Assembly (NCBI GenBank): GCA_025351145.1
Contig: JANXWM010000781.1
Span: 1 to 16,765, forward strand
Length of the DNA: 16,765 bases
Reading direction: 5' to 3'
Source of the DNA: Chitinophagaceae bacterium
Lineage (GTDB): Bacteria; Bacteroidota; Bacteroidia; Chitinophagales; Chitinophagaceae
Under the pieces are notes generated by a model. It saw nothing but the letters and a program-made list of their open reading frames with translations, was not told the origin of the DNA and made no database searches. Numbering within the stretch: position 1 is the stretch's first letter; every line of letters starts with the position of its first letter. Of this stretch, positions 1 to 7,800 are shown piece by piece. Both the position numbers and the translations under genes were made by a program.

Positions 1-1
1 C

Positions 2-70
2 TTTGTTACACTGGGAATAATTTTATACAGAACGGCCATGAAAAAAGGCTCCTCTATTTTGGAAGAGTAA
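2..70 (+). CDS. C-terminal end of a probable membrane protein (partial)
   Basis: An open frame enters from the left edge and stops with TAA at 68-70. It encodes 22 residues: a hydrophobic stretch (FVTLGIILY), then a basic and polar tail (RTAMKKG...LEE). This pattern is common at the cytoplasmic end of a polytopic membrane protein. It converges tail to tail with the minus-strand gene whose stop lies at 75-77, leaving only 4 bp between the stop codons. The fragment is too short to assign a family. It could also be a chance open frame, but the tight convergent packing favours a real gene end. Confidence 0.45.
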   Translation, partial: FVTLGIILYRTAMKKGSSILEE

Positions 71-74
71 AAAA

Positions 75-1205
75 TTAATTTTTAGCGTTGTTGCTTTTCA
101 GTCTGTTTATAATTATAATTATCCCGTTTGTTCCAAGGAGAATAACAAAGGGTAACACGGGCATGATGAAGCGGTTGCTCCAGTCATCGCAGGTTAAGAG
201 TACGCTTAAGGTGAAGAAAAAAATAATGGCAGATGCATATAAAGTAAATGCACCATTGCTTCGCCAAAACCTAAGCAACCCAATGAATGCAAAAAAATAT
301 AACGGGTAAAAAAAACACATCAAAAGCTGGTTATGCAGGCTGCTGTAATAGCTACGTGTTAATCCCCAATATGATTGAAACTTTAAAAGAGCGAGGCGCA
401 TAAAAGCCGATGGGTTGTGCATTATATAGAATAATAACCCCTGCAATGAGTTGCCCTCTTTTGGTATGGTGGCAATTGCAGAAGTTGTTTGTGTGGGCAA
501 ATAACAAAGTATGTTTTCATCCCTGAATGGTTTCATAAAATCGAATTCGCCCCCACCCTGCATGGCATAATTTACAAGGGTTATAAACAAAAAAACAGCA
601 ATCAAAACAGTTACCGATGCTGGCAATATTTTCCCTTTTTTAATCCACCTGTAAACAAAAAGCAATGCCGTAACAGGAATAAACAAAAGCCCTGTAGGCC
701 TTGAGAAAAGCAACAGCAATAATAAAATCAGCACAAAAGCAAACAAGGTTTTGCTTTTGCGCTTTAAGTGAAAAAGGCTGTACGAAAATATAATTACGAT
801 GCTGCAGAACACAGACTCTGTGTACAGGTAAGTTGTCCAGTCCTGCCAGGGAATACATACAATTAATAACGCTGTTGCAAAGAAAGCCGTTGTATTATTT
901 TTTGTAACCCGGTTGGTAAGTTTAAAAAAGCAGTGCATCGCATACAGGTTAAGTGCAGCCTGCACAACATAAACCCCAATTGACTGTATGCCGGTTTGTT
1001 GAAACAAGGCAAGCAGCAAAATATATACACTGTAAAAAATAAATTTTGCCGAAGTAAATGTTGCATTTGCTATAAAATAATCCGCCTCATGTATATAAGG
1101 AATTGCTTCGCCATTGGTAACAATACCATTGTGCAGCAGCAAGCCAAACTGTATAACCAACCATACAATCAATAAAATAGAATACGATTTCTTCGAGCCG
1201 AACAT
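75..1205 (-). CDS. Polytopic membrane protein, GT-C (ArnT/PMT-like) glycosyltransferase candidate
   Basis: This 376-residue protein is very hydrophobic, with about nine to ten predicted membrane segments beginning at residues 9-25. An acidic motif in the first external loop (HEADYF, about residue 39), an aromatic loop containing YTESVF (about 128), and an RPTG motif at the start of a later helix (about 169) resemble GT-C fold transferases. Those enzymes move sugars from lipid-phosphate donors at the membrane. The C-terminal end is short and basic, and there is no soluble domain. The length is below that of full ArnT-type enzymes (about 500 or more residues) but matches small Bacteroidota homologues usually annotated as hypothetical or GT39-like. 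The start at 1205 is the first ATG before the first helix. The transfer function is inferred from architecture and weak motifs only; it could be another polytopic protein of unknown role. Confidence 0.6.
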   Translation of the reverse strand: MFGSKKSYSILLIVWLVIQFGLLLHNGIVTNGEAIPYIHEADYFIANATFTSAKFIFYSVYILLLALFQQTGIQSIGVYVVQAALNLYAMHCFFKLTNRVTKNNTTAFFATALLIVCIPWQDWTTYLYTESVFCSIVIIFSYSLFHLKRKSKTLFAFVLILLLLLLFSRPTGLLFIPVTALLFVYRWIKKGKILPASVTVLIAVFLFITLVNYAMQGGGEFDFMKPFRDENILCYLPTQTTSAIATIPKEGNSLQGLLFYIMHNPSAFMRLALLKFQSYWGLTRSYYSSLHNQLLMCFFYPLYFFAFIGLLRFWRSNGAFTLYASAIIFFFTLSVLLTCDDWSNRFIMPVLPFVILLGTNGIIIIINRLKSNNAKN

Positions 1206-1266
1206 GCATTGAAATTAGTAAGAAAACAGCAGAGCCTTCTTTAATAATCTTTTGCAGTAAGGAGAA

Positions 1267-1495
1267 TTTTATGAACCGGACAGAAGTTCATTGAGCATCG
1301 TTCCTTGCGTCGCACACTTGTGCGTTCTGAACAATATTCAGCTCACGGCTGCAAGCCGTAAGCTTCATGCATAAAACAAGAGCTTGCAGCGTGCAGCCAA
1401 AAGCCCATAGCCATTCTAACAGTACAAGAGTGCGATGCAAGTAAAGCTTCATAGAAGTATTTCTGCCTGGCCAATAAAAATATTTCTGAAAAAAA
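1267..1495. repeat. Composite inverted-repeat element, copy A (MITE/REP-like)
   Basis: Two head-to-head copies of the window's dispersed repeat flank a palindromic centre. The left arm (about 1267-1340) has the exact core TTGCGTCGCAC at 1305-1315. The right arm (about 1411-1495) has GTGCGATGCAA at 1430-1440, one mismatch from the core. The centre (about 1348-1398) has GGCTGCAAGCC near its left edge and GCGTGCAGCC near its right, so it can form a hairpin. The reverse complement of the centre is recognisably similar to the centre of copy G near the right edge. No transposase is encoded. It lies between the divergent starts of the membrane-protein gene and the duplicated RNA locus. Confidence 0.7.
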
Positions 1496-1582
1496 AGTTT
1501 TGATTTTATTTGTGTGGCAGCCGAAAAAAATACACGATAAAAGAAACACCGGGAGCAACAATATAAATTACCTTACGGCAGA

Positions 1583-1750
1583 AAATAAAAAAAGCCCTTC
1601 CGTGGAAACGGACTGGCCTCTAACGATTGCTTGCCATATGAAAATCTTTGAAAATTCTTTTTTACTTAATTAACCCAATCAACTTTATTTCTTTTGTGCC
1701 TTTAACTATTGCTCCTTAACGATTGCCTGCTGTATGAATCTTTCATTTGC
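1583..1750 (-). ncRNA. Putative small RNA, copy 1
   Basis: A minus-strand transcript of about 167 nt is inferred. It would run from a promoter-like TACATTTG box (1762-1755) to an intrinsic terminator at 1617-1587. The 3' third is almost identical to copy 2, and the single difference falls in the terminator loop. The middle has diverged, yet both copies can form a hairpin at the same place. Here it is weak: AGUUGAU pairs with GUUAAUU, with G-U pairs, around a UGG loop. The 5' end (UGAAAGAUU) can pair with AAUUUUCA further on. A 20-nt motif, CATAYRGCARGCAATCGTTA, occurs twice in the RNA. No open frame is conserved between the copies. I do not recognise an Rfam family; a 6S-like RNA is possible by size only. 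Confidence 0.5.
1587..1617 (-). terminator. Intrinsic terminator of small RNA copy 1
   Basis: Read on the minus strand, GCC, AG, TCCGT, loop TTCC, ACGGA, AG, GGC forms a two-part stem with a symmetric AG/AG internal loop. Seven T residues follow directly (the A-run at 1587-1593 on the plus strand). This is a standard intrinsic terminator for minus-strand transcription. Confidence 0.7.
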
Positions 1751-1754
1751 AACA

Positions 1755-1762
1755 CAAATGTA
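1755..1762 (-). promoter_or_regulatory. Promoter -7 box for small RNA copy 1
   Basis: On the minus strand this reads TACATTTG, a full match to the Bacteroidota -7 consensus TAnnTTTG. It would place the transcription start near 1750. No clear -33 TTG is visible at the usual spacing, so confidence is moderate. The box is retained in copy 2 with one change. Confidence 0.45.
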
Positions 1763-2082
1763 GCAAGCGCTTTCATTGGCTTCTATTTAAAATATATCTT
1801 GTTTGATGATGCTAAAAACCGGTTCAATACTTTAAAACCCTTTGTGGCATTGAATTACAGCACAAATTTTTAATGATGCCCAACAGCTTTTTAAGGTTTA
1901 AGTTATCTTGAAGGAAGAGGTTATTTTATAATTTATTGTACACAAATATGCTTTCAGGGAATAAAGCCAGGAGAAAATATTTTGGAAGATTGGTTACCCA
2001 ATAAAAATGGTTGCAATTAAAATGTTCTAAAAATTAGCAAAAAAATAATGTAGAATAAATTAAAGCACTATCTTGGCGACCG

Positions 2083-2250
2083 AAATAAAAAAAGCCCTTC
2101 CGTAGAAACGGACTGGCCTCTAACGATTGCTTGCCATATGAAAATCTTTGAAAATTCTTTTTTTTATAGCAGAGTTTGCCAACTTCTGCTTTGTTTGTGC
2201 CTTTAACTATTGCTCCTAACGATTGCCTGCTGTATGATTAATTCCCTTTC
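2083..2250 (-). ncRNA. Putative small RNA, copy 2
   Basis: This is the second copy of the putative RNA, read on the minus strand and ending at the terminator at 2117-2087. Its central hairpin is stronger than in copy 1: AGCAG, a bulged A, AGUU, loop GGCA, AACU, CUGCU, giving nine pairs. The same position in copy 1 pairs with quite different bases, which suggests the helix is maintained. The 5' GGGAAUU can pair with AAUUUUC downstream, as the 5' end does in copy 1. The doubled CAATCGTTA motif is present here too. It is transcribed away from the protein gene at 2373, and the two start sites would be only about 90-100 bp apart. The function is unknown, and the existence of the RNA is inferred from the terminator, the promoter-like box and the conservation. 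Confidence 0.5.
2087..2117 (-). terminator. Intrinsic terminator of small RNA copy 2
   Basis: It has the same hairpin as in copy 1, with a TTCT loop in place of TTCC, followed by seven T residues on the minus strand. The stem is unchanged and the only substitution is in the loop. Confidence 0.7.
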
Positions 2251-2254
2251 TGCA

Positions 2255-2262
2255 ATAAATGT
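2255..2262 (-). promoter_or_regulatory. Promoter -7 box for small RNA copy 2
   Basis: TACATTTA on the minus strand is one base from the TAnnTTTG consensus and sits exactly 500 bp from the TACATTTG box of copy 1. The start site would be close to 2250. No convincing -33 element is seen. Confidence 0.35.
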
Positions 2263-2327
2263 AGTAAGGGGATTTATCGTTTTAGAATTAAATTGTTTGC
2301 TATTTACTGATGCCAAAACGTGTTTAA

Positions 2328-2335
2328 TACTTTAA
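2328..2335 (+). promoter_or_regulatory. Promoter -7-like box for the 518-aa protein gene
   Basis: TACTTTAA resembles TAnnTTTG and lies 38 bp before the ATG. The box and its flanks (AATACTTTAAAA, then CCTTT and GGCATT) are among the best conserved blocks between the two duplicated regions; the equivalent in the decayed copy is 1828-1835. Conservation supports a regulatory role, though not necessarily that of a -7 box. Confidence 0.4.
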
Positions 2336-2372
2336 AATCCTTTATGGCATTAACTTTCAGGAGATTTTTTTT

Positions 2373-3929
2373 ATGATGTCCAACAGGTTTACAGATGCTT
2401 TATTTCAGTTGATCCGATCTCTCGAAAAGGCCGAGAAAAGGCATTTTAAACTTTATATCAAAAGAAGTTCAGCAAAAGAAGACCTGAAAATTATACAGCT
2501 TTTTGATGCGCTTGATAAAATGCCCGATTATGATGAAAAACTTTTACTCAAAAGACTGCCGGCAGTCACCAAGCCTCAATTAGCAAATTTAAAAACGCAT
2601 TTATATAAGCAGTTGCTGGCAAGTCTGCGGTTAGTGAAGAATGCGGAAAATATAGACCTTCAGCTTAGCGAGCAGCTTGATTATGCCCGGCTTCTATACA
2701 ATAAAGGATTAAAATTGCAAAGCCTTAAAATTCTGGAAAAAGCAAAAGAAACAGCAAAGGCCAACCACAAATTTAATTTTCTGGCCCAGGTTATTTCCTT
2801 AGAGAAAAAAATTGAAACACTTCATATAACCCGCAGTACGCTTGAAAAAACAGAGTTAATGGCAATGGAAGCCTCGGCTATCAGCAGCCATATCGACCGG
2901 GTTACAAGGCTTTCAAATCTTGCTTTGCTTTTATACCGGTGGTATGTAAAAAATGGTCATGCACGCAATGAAGAAGATGAAAAAGGGATAAAGGAATTCT
3001 TTAAAAGCAACCTTCCTTCCGATCCTGAAATCATTACTGATTTTTATGAAAGGCTATACCTGTACCAGAGTTATAGCTGGTATGCTTTTATACGACAGGA
3101 TTTTCTCATGTATTACCGTTACAGCCGCAAGTGGATAGAACTTTTTGAGGCAGAACCTTTCATGGTAACCGTTGAAACAGGTCATTATGTAAAAGGCATG
3201 CACAATTTACTCAATGCACATTTTGACCTTCGCAATTATAATGAGTTTGAAGTCACGCTTTGTAAGTTTGAAGCGTTTGCCAAAACACCCGCTGCCAATC
3301 AGCATGATAACTTTCGCATTCATACTTTCGTTTACATAAACAGTGCCCGTATAAACCAGCACCTCATGCTCGGAACATTTAAAGAAGGACTGGTTCATGT
3401 TCCTGAAATTGAACAAAAACTGGAAGAATATGCGCTTTATATAGACAGGCACCGGGTCCTTGTTTTTAATTATAAAATAGCCACGCTTTACTTCGGAAGC
3501 GGAGATTTTACAACCTGTATTGATTATGTGCAAAAGATCATTAACGGCCCCGTTGACCTCCGCATAGACCTTCAGTGCTATGCAAGGCTGCTGCACCTTA
3601 TAGCACATTATGAGTTGGGCAATTTCGAAATAATGGAACACCTGATTAAATCAGTGTACCGCTTTATGGCTAAAATGCAAAACCTTACTGTAATTGAAGA
3701 AGCTACTTTTAAATTCCTTCGAAAATCATTTAACCTGTCGCCCCGAAAATTAAAACCGGAACTGGAAAATTTTTTACAAACCATCAGGCAGTTCGAGAAC
3801 AGCCGTTTCGAAACCAGGGCTTTCGCTTATCTCGATGTAATTTCCTGGGTAGAAAGTAAAGTATTGGAAAAACCAGTTAGCGCCATCATTCAGCAAAAGG
3901 TAAAGCAAAGCAAAAGAAACCCTGGTTAA
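2373..3929 (+). CDS. Large helical TPR-like protein of unknown function (Bacteroidota family)
   Basis: This 518-residue protein is almost entirely predicted helix, without signal peptide or membrane segments, so it is probably cytoplasmic. The N-terminus (LFQLIRSLEKAEKRHFKLY, residues 11-29) is a pattern I associate with a protein family common in Bacteroidota, often in several copies per genome and without known function. Residues 90-170 (LDYARLLYNKG... then LKILEKAKETA) and later segments look like TPR helix pairs. The C-terminus is basic (KVKQSKRNPG). Two adjacent ATG codons (2373 and 2376) could serve as start; the first is matched in the decayed copy at 1873. The gene is divergent from the small RNA copy 2, and the same pairing is seen in the decayed locus, so the RNA and the protein may be functionally linked. 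That link is inference. Confidence 0.8.
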   Translation: MMSNRFTDALFQLIRSLEKAEKRHFKLYIKRSSAKEDLKIIQLFDALDKMPDYDEKLLLKRLPAVTKPQLANLKTHLYKQLLASLRLVKNAENIDLQLSEQLDYARLLYNKGLKLQSLKILEKAKETAKANHKFNFLAQVISLEKKIETLHITRSTLEKTELMAMEASAISSHIDRVTRLSNLALLLYRWYVKNGHARNEEDEKGIKEFFKSNLPSDPEIITDFYERLYLYQSYSWYAFIRQDFLMYYRYSRKWIELFEAEPFMVTVETGHYVKGMHNLLNAHFDLRNYNEFEVTLCKFEAFAKTPAANQHDNFRIHTFVYINSARINQHLMLGTFKEGLVHVPEIEQKLEEYALYIDRHRVLVFNYKIATLYFGSGDFTTCIDYVQKIINGPVDLRIDLQCYARLLHLIAHYELGNFEIMEHLIKSVYRFMAKMQNLTVIEEATFKFLRKSFNLSPRKLKPELENFLQTIRQFENSRFETRAFAYLDVISWVESKVLEKPVSAIIQQKVKQSKRNPG

Positions 3930-3942
3930 CGGTTTAGGTAAT

Positions 3943-4012
3943 TTTTTTGAACCGGGCCAAAGTATTTCATGGTATCGGCAATTGCGTCGCACACTTGTAC
4001 GCTTGGAACAAT
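3943..4012. repeat. Dispersed repeat, solo arm, copy B
   Basis: This is a single arm in reverse orientation, beginning with the T-run and GAACCGGGCC and ending after TTGCGTCGCACACTTGTACG. The core TTGCGTCGCAC is exact at 3982-3992. It lies between the 3' end of the 518-aa protein gene and the tRNA terminator. Confidence 0.75.
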
Positions 4013-4021
4013 GATGGGCAT

Positions 4022-4052
4022 AAAAAGAGCCCTGGTAAATTACCAGGGCTCT
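4022..4052 (-). terminator. Intrinsic terminator after tRNA-Asn
   Basis: A perfect 12-bp inverted repeat, AGAGCCCTGGTA with TACCAGGGCTCT around AAT, occupies 4026-4052. On the minus strand it is followed by five T residues, so it ends the tRNA transcript four bases after the tRNA. On the plus strand only three T residues follow, so it may act weakly for the converging gene at 2373-3929. Confidence 0.85.
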
Positions 4053-4055
4053 TTG

Positions 4056-4129
4056 CTCCCGAAACTGGACTTGAACCAGTGACCCTCTGATTAACAGTCA
4101 GATGCTCTAACCAACTGAGCTATTCGGGA
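4056..4129 (-). tRNA. tRNA-Asn (anticodon GTT)
   Basis: The minus strand folds as a full 74-nt cloverleaf. The acceptor stem is TCCCGAA/TTCGGGA with discriminator G, followed by TA at positions 8-9. The D stem is GCTC/GAGC, and the anticodon stem is TCTGA/TCAGA with loop CTGTTAA. The T arm carries the GGTTCAAGTCC loop region. Anticodon GTT decodes AAC and AAU. The 3' CCA is not encoded, since CAAA follows the discriminator. Confidence 0.97.
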
Positions 4130-4218
4130 GTCTGTTACCGCCATATTTCTAAAGCGGGCTGCAAAAATAGGAGATTTTGCATTGTAGCCAAACCGATTCT
4201 TAGAAAAAACCTGTTTTA

Positions 4219-4572
4219 TTATAAATTAAAAAAACTTTTCTCCACAATACCTGCATAAACGCCATCTTCACGAATCTCTATTGGGTAGGTAGTAAGATAA
4301 TATCCTTCGCCGCTGGTATTGCGCCCATTTTGCAGGTTAAACCTGTAGCGGTGAATAGGGCAAACTATATTTCCGGTAGCATCTATGTTGCCATCTGCCA
4401 TAATACCCCCGGCATGCGGGCATGCAAATGCACAGGCATATAGAGTGTCTTTATATTTTGCCAGTGTGATTTTTTTCCGGTTTACTTCTACTGTAAGCAG
4501 GTTACCGGCCGGGAAAACCAGCTCATCCTGTGAATTGGCAATTTTAAACCATTGGTATTTTTTTGTACTCAT
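4219..4572 (-). CDS. Small Rieske [2Fe-2S] protein (ferredoxin / NirD-like)
   Basis: This 117-residue protein is a single Rieske domain. The cluster ligands are visible as C51-x-H53 (CPHAGG) and C71-x2-H74 (CPIH), 17 residues apart, as in biphenyl-dioxygenase-type ferredoxins and NirD-like proteins. There is no signal peptide or membrane anchor, so it is a soluble cytoplasmic electron carrier or the small subunit of an oxidoreductase. The sequence after the second ligand pair (HRYRFNLQNGRNTSGEGYYLTTYPI) is typical of the fold. No reductase or oxygenase gene is adjacent, so the partner is unknown. It lies downstream of the RND gene on the same strand, but 244 bp with a repeat separate them, so it is probably a separate unit. 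Confidence 0.9.
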   Translation of the reverse strand: MSTKKYQWFKIANSQDELVFPAGNLLTVEVNRKKITLAKYKDTLYACAFACPHAGGIMADGNIDATGNIVCPIHRYRFNLQNGRNTSGEGYYLTTYPIEIREDGVYAGIVEKSFFNL

Positions 4573-4643
4573 AACCCCGTAGAATAATGGGTGTATAATT
4601 CTTTAAAATGAATAACCGGGTGATCCGTTTTTATGCTCATTAG

Positions 4644-4710
4644 AATTGTTGCCGCTGAAGAGTGCGACGCAAGTAAAGCTCAATATTTATCCTGGCCCCT
4701 GGCTAAAAAA
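4644..4710. repeat. Dispersed repeat, solo arm, copy C
   Basis: This is a forward-orientation arm with the exact core GTGCGACGCAA at 4662-4672, then GTAAAGCT and CCTGGCTAAAAAA. It sits between the end of the RND gene and the start of the Rieske gene. The open frame across 4633-4836 on the plus strand is made largely of this repeat and is not a gene. Confidence 0.7.
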
Positions 4711-4816
4711 TGCCGTTCTGCAGATGGATTTTATACCATTACAAAACGGCCTGAATCGGTTCTCTCACAGGATTCATTATTTAGTAAAAACGAATGTTTT
4801 ATTATGAGACAGTCTA

Positions 4817-7800
4817 TTAAAACCAGCTTCCTATAAATGCTTCGTTTACGTTCTTATTTCCTTTCAGTTTCCTGGCCCTTCGTTTTCTTAATACCCTATG
4901 ATAAAGTGAAGTAACGATAACCATTGGAATAAACAATAGTGTAAGGGGTGGTATGCCCATAAAACTTACCCATTTGCCACCATACATACGGCGCATTGGC
5001 CTGCGCAAACGTTCTACAATAAGGTACATACTGGGTACCATGAACAGCGTCATGAAAAAGGCGAACGCAAGGCCAAAGATAATTGTCCATGAAAGCGGTT
5101 TCCAGAATGAAGCACTGTCGCCGCCAAAGAAAATATGCGGGTTTAATTCTGAGAACAGTGTAATAAAATTTATGTTGAAGCCAATGCCTAATGGTATCAG
5201 TGCAAGTATTGCTGCGAGTGCAGTTAATAGAACCGGAATGATACGTGTTTTGCCTGCTTCAATTGCTGCATCCCTTGTTTTCATTCCTCTTGAACGCAAT
5301 TCATCGGTAAACTCTATTACAAGTATCCCATTTTTTACAACGATACCTGCAAGGCCAACAATTCCGATACCCGTCATTACAACGCTTATCTCCATACCCG
5401 TAAAAGAGAAACCAAGTATTACACCGATAATGCTGAACAATATTTCTGTAATAATAATAACCGGTTTGCTGATTGAGTTGAACTGGATAACCAGTATTAG
5501 TAATATCAAAAGAAATGCAATTGCCATAGCTTTTACAAGGAAACTCATGGTTTCAGCAATTTGCTCGTTTGCACCTGTTTGCTGTATAGTAACACCATCG
5601 GCCTTTTGAACGCTGTAAGCCTGTATTGCTGAGGCTATTTTCTGGTTTACCTCGCTTTGCTTGCTTTGATATTCTGTAAGCAGGTTTGAACGTACAGTAA
5701 TTACACGTTTGTAATTTTTTCTTTTTACACTACCCAATGTATTATCATAATCAAAGCTTACAAGAGCCGTTATGGGAACGTTCTTAACCGCGCCTGTTGC
5801 AAAATCGCGGAAAGTGATGGACATATTTAAAAGATCTGTAAGGTCTTTACGCTGCAGTTCATTGTTACGCAACTGAATCTTGTATTCATCTTTGCCATCT
5901 TTTATTTTTGAGACTTCTCTGCCAAACAATGCTGTTCTTATTTCGGCACCAACCTGGTAACTGCTAAGGCCTTCACGCATACATCTTTCCCTGTCAACCG
6001 TAAGTGTAATTTCAGGATTGCTAAGATCAACATCCATCTTTAATTCCTCGATTCCCGGGATTTGTAAAGAATCGAGATAATATCTAAAAGCTGATGCTGT
6101 TTTGGTAAGCACATCAAAATCATCGCTTGAAATTTCTACGTTAACCGGGGGTTCCTCCGGTGGGCCACCAGCTTCCTGGCCAACAGAAATTTCGGCACCC
6201 GGAATGCCTTTGATGGCACTGCGGATAGAATCAAGATAAGGTTTTGAATTAATACCATTACGTTTTGAAAATTCAACAAACGAAACCTGTACACGTCCCC
6301 ATTCTGCATGCGTGCTTTGGTCGCCGTTTTGCGGGTCACCGGCCCCTTTTGCAACATTGCTGATAACACTTTCTACAATCGGGTTTGTCTTGTTATGTGC
6401 TTTATCAATTCCAAGCACTTTGTTTACTTTTTCTTCTATGGTATTGGTAACTGAATCTGTATAATCTACATCGGTACCAACAGGCAGTTTTAAGTAAACA
6501 TAGATTTGGTTAGGGTCTGCTTTTGGAAACAGGCCCATCGGAGGATTTACAATTGAAAAAAGTAGAAAAGAAAGTATCAATAAAACAAACATGCTTATCA
6601 GTAAGTACACAGGCCTCCAACCTTTCAATGCCCAGCGAAGCAATGATTCATAATGCCCCATGATCCATGGTAATGCTCTTTTTTGAAAACCATTTATGGC
6701 ATCATTCAATACAAAGCGGTTAAAAAGCGAAAGGATAACAAGTGTAAATAAAAGATTGCCCCAGAAAGTTTGACCAAATACATCAAGAATAACACCAAGA
6801 ACAATAGCGATCCACAATCCCGGCTTTTTAAATATTGCTGTTTTGGATTCTTTTTCGCCATCCTCATGATTCATGAAGTCAACTGCAAAAACAGGATTCA
6901 TAATAAATGCAACGATCAGCGAAGCAACCAACGTAAAGATCAGGATCGTTGGAATATAGATCATGAACTTACCAATCAAACCCGGCCAGAATAATAAAGG
7001 AAAGAAAGGCGCCAGCGTAGTAAGTGTACCAGCAAGCACCGGAATAAAAACTTCTCCGGCAGCCATGATTGCAGCTTTATCCGAACGCAACTTTCCTTTG
7101 CCCTGGGAAAAGATCCTGTGTGTATTTTCAATCACCACAATAGCATCATCTACAATGATACCCAACGCAAACAATAACGCAAACAACACCATGAAGTTTA
7201 GCGTAACATGCGTGCCTACAATTATGTCTGCAGCCGGCATAAACATGAATGCAACAAATACACTCAAAGGCACACTCAATGCAACAAAGAATGCATTTAC
7301 CACACCCATGAAAAACATGAGTATCACCAGCACCAGTATAAAGCCGATAACGATCGAGTTAACCAGGTCGTTTAAAGAAGTACGTGTTGCATTGCTCAGG
7401 TCACTCGTAACAACAACATCAAGTTTGGGTGGCAGTTGATTTGCTTTCATGCGCTCCACCACCTGCTTTACATTATCTGATGTTTCAATTAAGTTTTCAC
7501 CGGGCCTTTTAAGAATGCTCAATGTAATAACAGGGTTACCATTAAGGCGTGCATAGCTTTCACTTTGCTTTATCGTATCTTTTATCGTAGCAATATCCCT
7601 TAAATAAATAGGTGAGCTTCTTATGTTGTTTAGCACAACCTTTTCAATATCGAAAGAAGTTTTAAACTGCCCTTTCAGTTGCAGGTTGCGTTTCATATTT
7701 CCTACCTGCAGCAAACCGCCTGATATATCTACATTCTCTCTTGACACAGCATTGGCAATATCATCATAAGTAACACCTGCTGCCTGCATGCGTGTTCTAT

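Larger units (their letters stand above)
1583..1890. repeat. Upstream copy of a 500-bp-offset duplication, ending in a decayed gene start
   Basis: This stretch aligns with 2083-2390 at a constant offset of 500. The segment 1583-1663 matches 2083-2163 at 80 of 81 positions. Further conserved blocks include the TAACGATTGCCTGCTGTATGA block, the AAATGTAG block, and the run AATACTTTAAAA with CCTTT and GGCATT. The start-codon region ATGATGCCCAACAG at 1873 matches ATGATGTCCAACAG at 2373. After about six codons the frame no longer resembles the downstream gene and stops at 1909-1911 (MMPNSFLRFKLS). This is therefore the remnant of a second locus with the same layout: RNA, divergent promoter, protein gene. 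From 1912 to 2082 I see only AT-rich sequence with no recognisable feature. Confidence 0.75.
2083..2390. repeat. Downstream copy of the 500-bp-offset duplication
   Basis: This is the intact counterpart of 1583-1890. It carries the RNA copy, the divergent promoter region, and the first codons of the 518-aa protein gene. Sequence similarity ends about 18 bp inside that coding region. Confidence 0.75.

Noticed and set aside
1267..1495. Insertion sequence with transposase at copy A
   Set aside because: The interior is only about 70 bp of palindrome between arms, with no transposase frame.
1343..1561. 72-residue minus-strand open frame starting MLLPVFLLSCIFFGC
   Set aside because: The N-terminus looks lipoprotein-like, but most of the frame is the right arm and hairpin centre of repeat copy A, and it has no promoter-like box.
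1640..1674. Short plus-strand frames beginning MKIFENSF in both duplicated copies
   Set aside because: The two copies diverge after about eight codons, and the stretch is better explained by the minus-strand RNA with its terminator and promoter-like box.
3207..3641. 144-residue minus-strand open frame antisense to the 518-aa gene
   Set aside because: It is contained in a convincing plus-strand gene; no motif or start context supports it.
4633..4836. 67-residue plus-strand open frame
   Set aside because: It runs through repeat copy C and the end of the permease gene; no family resemblance.
4953..5609. 218-residue plus-strand open frame antisense to the permease gene
   Set aside because: It lies wholly within the strongly supported RND coding region on the other strand and has mirrored composition.
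6963..7439. 158-residue plus-strand open frame antisense to the permease
   Set aside because: It is an antisense shadow of the conserved TM4-TM6 part of the RND protein, rich in N, T and S as such shadows are.
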